Origin: Echinometra lucunter
Taxonomy: Eukaryota > Echinodermata > Echinoidea > Camarodonta > Echinometridae
Direction of reading: 5' to 3'
DNA length: 64,000 nucleotides
Assembly (NCBI GenBank): GCA_029962745.1
Contig: CM057157.1
Coordinates: 5,309,375 to 5,373,374, forward strand
Made by a program: the position numbers and the translations under genes. Below are positions 25,682 to 31,600 of the stretch, piece after piece; within the stretch, counting starts at the first letter, position 1; each line of letters starts with the position of its first letter. Below the pieces are notes generated by a model that saw only the letters and a program-made list of their open reading frames with translations, was not told where the DNA came from and ran no database searches.

Positions 25682-28600
25682 AAAGAAATTTGACAAATGC
25701 AAACAACTTTGGCAACTCCCTTCTATATGCAACCCTTAATCTTAATGTCCACATTAGGTGGACATCCTTTGTGAACATCCTTGTTTCTTTGGTCTGCTGT
25801 CCACCTAATCCTAACCCTAACCATAACTCTATTGTTGTCTGTCGCTAATGTACCCTTTAGCTCTATATTCAACCTTTGATTTGAAAAAAAAAATGGATGA
25901 CAGCTCTTGGGAACATTGCGAGAGCTACGCAATTATTCTCCCATTTTTATTTGTGATCTAATAACATATACTACAGCTTTGGCAACTCTAATGGAAATAA
26001 ATACATGTGAAATAAAATGAGAGGAAGTTGTAGTATGTTATTTGATCACAAATATTAATTGTTCTAACATATACATATATATCCCAAAGCATTCGCTCGC
26101 ATCCACCTGAGGCGGCGGCTGGTCATTGTTCAAACTTATCTGCAACCTACAAAGGAATTAACAAGTGAAGGTTGAAGATTTGTTAACCTGTCGGTTAAGC
26201 GAATGTGAGTCGCCTTAACCACTGGCCCGTCCCCGTGGTCTAGTTGTTAAGGCATTAGCGTACATAGCAAAGGACCCAGGTTAGATTCATGGCAGAGATA
26301 TTTTCTAACCTTTGCAAAAATTCCAAAAGTATAGGACAGCTCTGGGGAACTTTGATTTATGCTACGCTATTATTCTCTCAATTGATTTCACACACACATG
26401 ATATGTGTGTGTGAAATGTATTATATTTTGCAGCCTATGAACCAGTTGGAATTGCTCTGTGTACCGGCGATGGTATCATTCAGAGTGAATGGTTACCTAT
26501 GGATAATTGCGGACCGTTTAGAAATGTCACAGACATTCTCACCGAAATCATTAAGGTTTGTAAAAATAGTATTTTTTATGTTCATGATAATTATGTAAGT
26601 CAGTGATGTGAAGTGAGGTATCACTGATAGTTATCTCTCCTTTGCATTTGATACTTATTTTATTGTATTATTTTCCATTCAAGTAAAAAGGCACAAAATG
26701 CGTACAAATACAATACAGTACATGCAAAATAGTAATAGAGGACATGCAGTAAAGAAATATAATAGGAAAGTAAGGACGTGGCTGGATTGCCCACCTAGTG
26801 TGGTAATTACCGCCCTGCTTTTCTTCCTTACGGTTCTGTACATTTAAATTTTAAAAATACATATTTTAACAGAAGAATCAAATGGAAAACTATTTCAGTC
26901 TTAATGAGAACATATGAGAAGTAATTTTGAGTACATGTAAAACTGTATATACTACTTCCCCCTCCATTCCCCGCCCCTTTCCGCGGTATTGAAATTGAAT
27001 AACTCACATTTCGACCAAATATTTCATTTCTATATTCATGGTCAATTTTGTCTTTCAGAAATCACATGTAACAAAATAATAAAGTATAATCATACCAGTG
27101 CAATAGTAGGCCTATCATCTGCACACTGTACATTGTAGAAACAGGAAAGACCTTGTAATTTGAAGAACAGCTTGTATATATATATATATATATACATACA
27201 TAACATGTATATAATATGTATGTGCATGTTATGATGTAGTTCCACGTGTTGGATTTTATGAAAAAAAAAAATCAAGGCGAATGTCATGCTTTGATCCAAC
27301 TGAATTTAATTCCACAAATTTGCGGAAGCCTCTTCCTTTCTCAAGTGGATAACAGAAATGAGAAGATGAACAATAATAATAATTTGATGAAAGCGCTTTA
27401 CCATGGGTGCGCGGATATATATATATATATATATACATATTATGTACACACACACATAATTGTATTCATATAAACAGTAAGGAGATGATATTGGGATGTG
27501 AACTGATATCTTTGAAAACCAGTGAATACCTGTCTTTGCTGTTAAAATTGAGGGGATTCATAAAAACTTTTATGAAGATGTCATTTCAACCACAATTGAA
27601 TCTGGTGCCATTGATTAATTATGAGTGGAAGATGTACGTTTTTTTGTGCGTGAAAGGGTTTATTTTATAAGGGGAATATTGATCTTTCAGATTTTAGAAC
27701 TGTAATCCCGTTCCTTTTTCTTCGAATTTTCAGGCTAACGTTACTGAGGAAAATGTAGGTGAAGTGAGTGAGCAAGTATCAGTTGTTACCTCCAACATCG
27801 AACAAATCACATCAAATGACATCACCTTTGTTGCAGAAATAACATCACAAATTGTGCAGCAAAATGTCACAAGTGAAGAGGTATTCTACTAAATCAAAAC
27901 GTGCATATTGTTAGAAAACTGTATAAGAAAATAGAAAAAAATGATGAATTTCAGTATCTTCCAATATTTTCTTGTGAATTTTTGTAAATAGATGTGTGCC
28001 CCTCCCTTCGCTGTAAAGAGGCCAATATATTGTTCTCTCCGATATGTCAGTAACTGAAGTCATAGGAGTCAAATACGTAAAAACCATAATCAGTTTACAA
28101 TATAGTTTTGGAGAGAGAATGTGAACATAATAACTCTTTATCAAGTTTTATTGTTTTTAATTTGGGAGGGTGAGAGATGTTGTCATTTTACAAATTCAGA
28201 TTTTCCATTGACAATGCACAACTTCTTCGTCCGGTTGGAAAAGCTTTGTCGAAATGGTTAGGATTTGTCTGAGTAAATTGTTGCAAGATACAAACGTAGT
28301 ACTATTTCTGATGTCCTCCATTCAAATAATTTTTCATATAAATTTGGGTCTTATTCTTGCTTGTGGATTCATATTTTCTAGATTTAAAAGTAATGTCGTT
28401 TTTTTTTTCTTCTGTCTGTGGTTCAAAAGGTAACCGAATCTATCACGAGCATTGTAAGCAACATCGCTCAGGTAGAAGCAGAGGAACTTGAAGCCGCAGA
28501 AGAAGAGAATGGGGCCGTAAGCCAGTTCGTGCAGGCTTTTGAGGAGCAGATCGATCGTGTTGCAGTTGCCGACGGTGAAATGCTCAACATTCAGCAACCA

Positions 28601-31600
28601 AACGTAGCTGTACAGGTGACTGGTCAATTGTATGGTAGAGGCTTATGAACATAGAATACAATTCTGAAATTTCTTGATTGTTTCACTGAAAACAGGACAA
28701 CCTACCGAACAACACAATCACGAAATGTGCATTCATTTGGGCATGATTTCGTCAAAGAGCGGGATCCTGCGCAGTGATGCCTTCTCCATCTAAACGCGTT
28801 TCTAATTTTTCCATGACAGGTCCAGAGCGTACCTAAGGATGACGTCATGAGCGGCCTCGTGCTTTCAGTAGCTGGGTCCAGTCTCTCGGACTTGACTGAA
28901 TCCAATATTACCATCAATACTCAGAGCCAGAATGAAGTCATTCCTACAAGACCAGATGTCATCGCTGAGGTCAACATTCCACCTTCCGTTTCATCAGCCA
29001 TTCCGTCCAAGTCCGCGGGTTCGCCGTCGACTGCCAGAGACCATGTCCGTGTCACCTTCAATATTTTTTCAACACCAGTCCTCTTCATTTCAAGATCACT
29101 GCGCAACTTCAGTGCAGCTAATGAAGACGTCAATCGATCTGCTAACTCACCTGTGATTTCTCTTAGTCTTGGACAAGGGAAAGTAGAAGCTTTGACTGAA
29201 TTCATCAATTTCACCTTCATCACAATCATGGTACAACTGAATGTAGAAAATCCTTTTCCTTTGTAATCAGCAATTGATAAAGATAATGTAATCTGCTCAT
29301 AAGTTTTGATAGTCTGGTGAAAAAAATAATTTCTCGCATATATCTCTCAAACCACTGTATTTCTAAAACCCTGTTATCTATCCTCTTTTGAAATAGGTTT
29401 TTAAACTTCATTCCATTCTATCATCGGATCCAAAATGCTTTCCTTTTTGGGGTACAAAACCGTCATTGTACTTTTTGTCTATTATAAACTGATTCTGGGT
29501 CAATGCAGTTTTGTCTTCCTCCCTTTGTTTTGTGTAGTCCGGATACGTGAATCCAGTGTGTTCATTCTGGGATGAGAATGAGCTAGACTGGTCCCAAGAT
29601 GGCTGTGTTCTTATTTCATCATCTGGAATCACATCATCTGATGGAAGCTATGATGATTTTAGGCGAGATGTTTCCAATGATGAGAGAGTGCGCTGTGCGT
29701 GTGATCATCTGACTAACTTCGCTGTAATAATGGTCAGTAAAGAGCGAGTCAGTGATGTGCCGTCTTTTCACCCACCCCTTGCTTTACTCTGGAATATACA
29801 CAATTAGACACTGAAATAAGTACACACAATGATCGTTATCTTCTATATGTTTGTTTACAGGGCCCCTGAAAAACAGTACTTGATTACTGACGGGGCCATC
29901 CTGTATTTATAAAACGAAATGAATTAATAAATGTTTGTAATATACCTATAAAATGATTTCCCCTTGATGATGCTTTTGTTTGTTTGTTTATTTTATTTAT
30001 TCACGGTTAAAAACAATATATACAATTGTGCCCGCATTCAGCTGAAAGCTGTTTTTCAGCTACTCTTTGCTACTCTTTATTGGACAGCTGCTCAGAGGAG
30101 GGATATCTATCCGATTTCCCCCTGAATTTAAGAAAAACACAGTTATTTACTATCCATTCTGAAAAGAGTTGTCCAGATTATACCTCTAAGATTTGCAGTT
30201 GTATATAAATTTCGTGAGCTCACCAAAAAAAGAAAGAAGAAAAAAAAAGAAAACTAAAGTGACAGTATTCAAGCAATATTTGATTTTACCCTTGTGTCTA
30301 CCAGACAAAGAAGATGGAATGATAAAGTATCAAGTGTTAGATTCGGAGCATCGAAAAACGTTTAACATGTTTAAAGTTTCAAGGACCAGACTCCTTTAGA
30401 AAGGTCATTAACTGATATTATCAGCACAAAGCTTTTCCTTTAATCAAATATGTTTTTCTTTTTTCTCAGTTAAAGATATGGAGTAATAAGACATCATACA
30501 TTAAATAAAATCATCGTTTATAAGTTCATGAAGACGATGTACTCTGATGATGCGTATTTCTCTTGATTTACAGGACATCTACCGACAACCTGAGGAGGGT
30601 ACCTTGATCAAAGCATACAATACGCTGACTTACATAGGATGCGGCATTTCAGTCTTTAGCCTACTTGTCACCTTGGCAACCTACCTGTGGCACAGGTATA
30701 AGCTTCTCGAAAGATTGAGCAAAATAGGATAATGTGTATCAGACTTGTTCGTAAACACTCTCTAGAAGTCAACTGAAGGGAGGTTCATCGCCATACTTTA
30801 CTCCCTTTGCCTTAATACATGAGAGATCTTTGGAGTATTCCCCATTTAAAGAGGAGGTACAAAAGCTATTGCTATAGACCTCAAGTTGATTGATGCCGTA
30901 ATAACGTTTACGTCATGGTACAATAGGACAGGAGTTTAAAGTCTTTGTTCCATAATTCTTTAGCCCTTTCAGTTACATTTTCAACGAAATATTGTGTCTT
31001 TTTAAATAAATAACACTAGCTATGTGTCTGAACAAGCGTTAGTAAGTTTCGACATTTTTTTCAATGTTAAATCCCATAGGGACTTGAGGACCAACCAGAC
31101 TAACCAGATCTTCATCTGTCTGTGTCTGACCATGCTGTGTCTGTACACAGTGTTTATCATCATGATGTCTCTAGATTCCATTAGAGATAATCGTGAGGTC
31201 CAACCTGGACCATGTGGATTCCTCACGGCTCTCATTCACTATTTCGTTCTGTCTTCTATTGCCTGGATGGGTGTTGAAGGGTACAATACCTACCTCATCA
31301 TCGTGAAGATCTTCAACACTTACATCCCGAAATTTATGCTGAAAGCTTCCTTAGCTGCATGGGGTACGATAATCTTCTAATTAAATTTTTAATAAGCAAA
31401 CCTCTTATCAGTGGCATGTGAACAGCGTTACCTTTAACATGTTCGATACGCAAAGAGGCCTAGAACCTTCTTCTTGGTCCGACTGTCGTATCTGCACCAA
31501 GAACGGGGGTGGGGTAGGGGGAATAAGGGCACCAAAAATATGAGCCGATGTTCATCCTTGTGTTTGGCAAGGAGGTCCCTTTTTAGCCCCTAGTGGGTAG

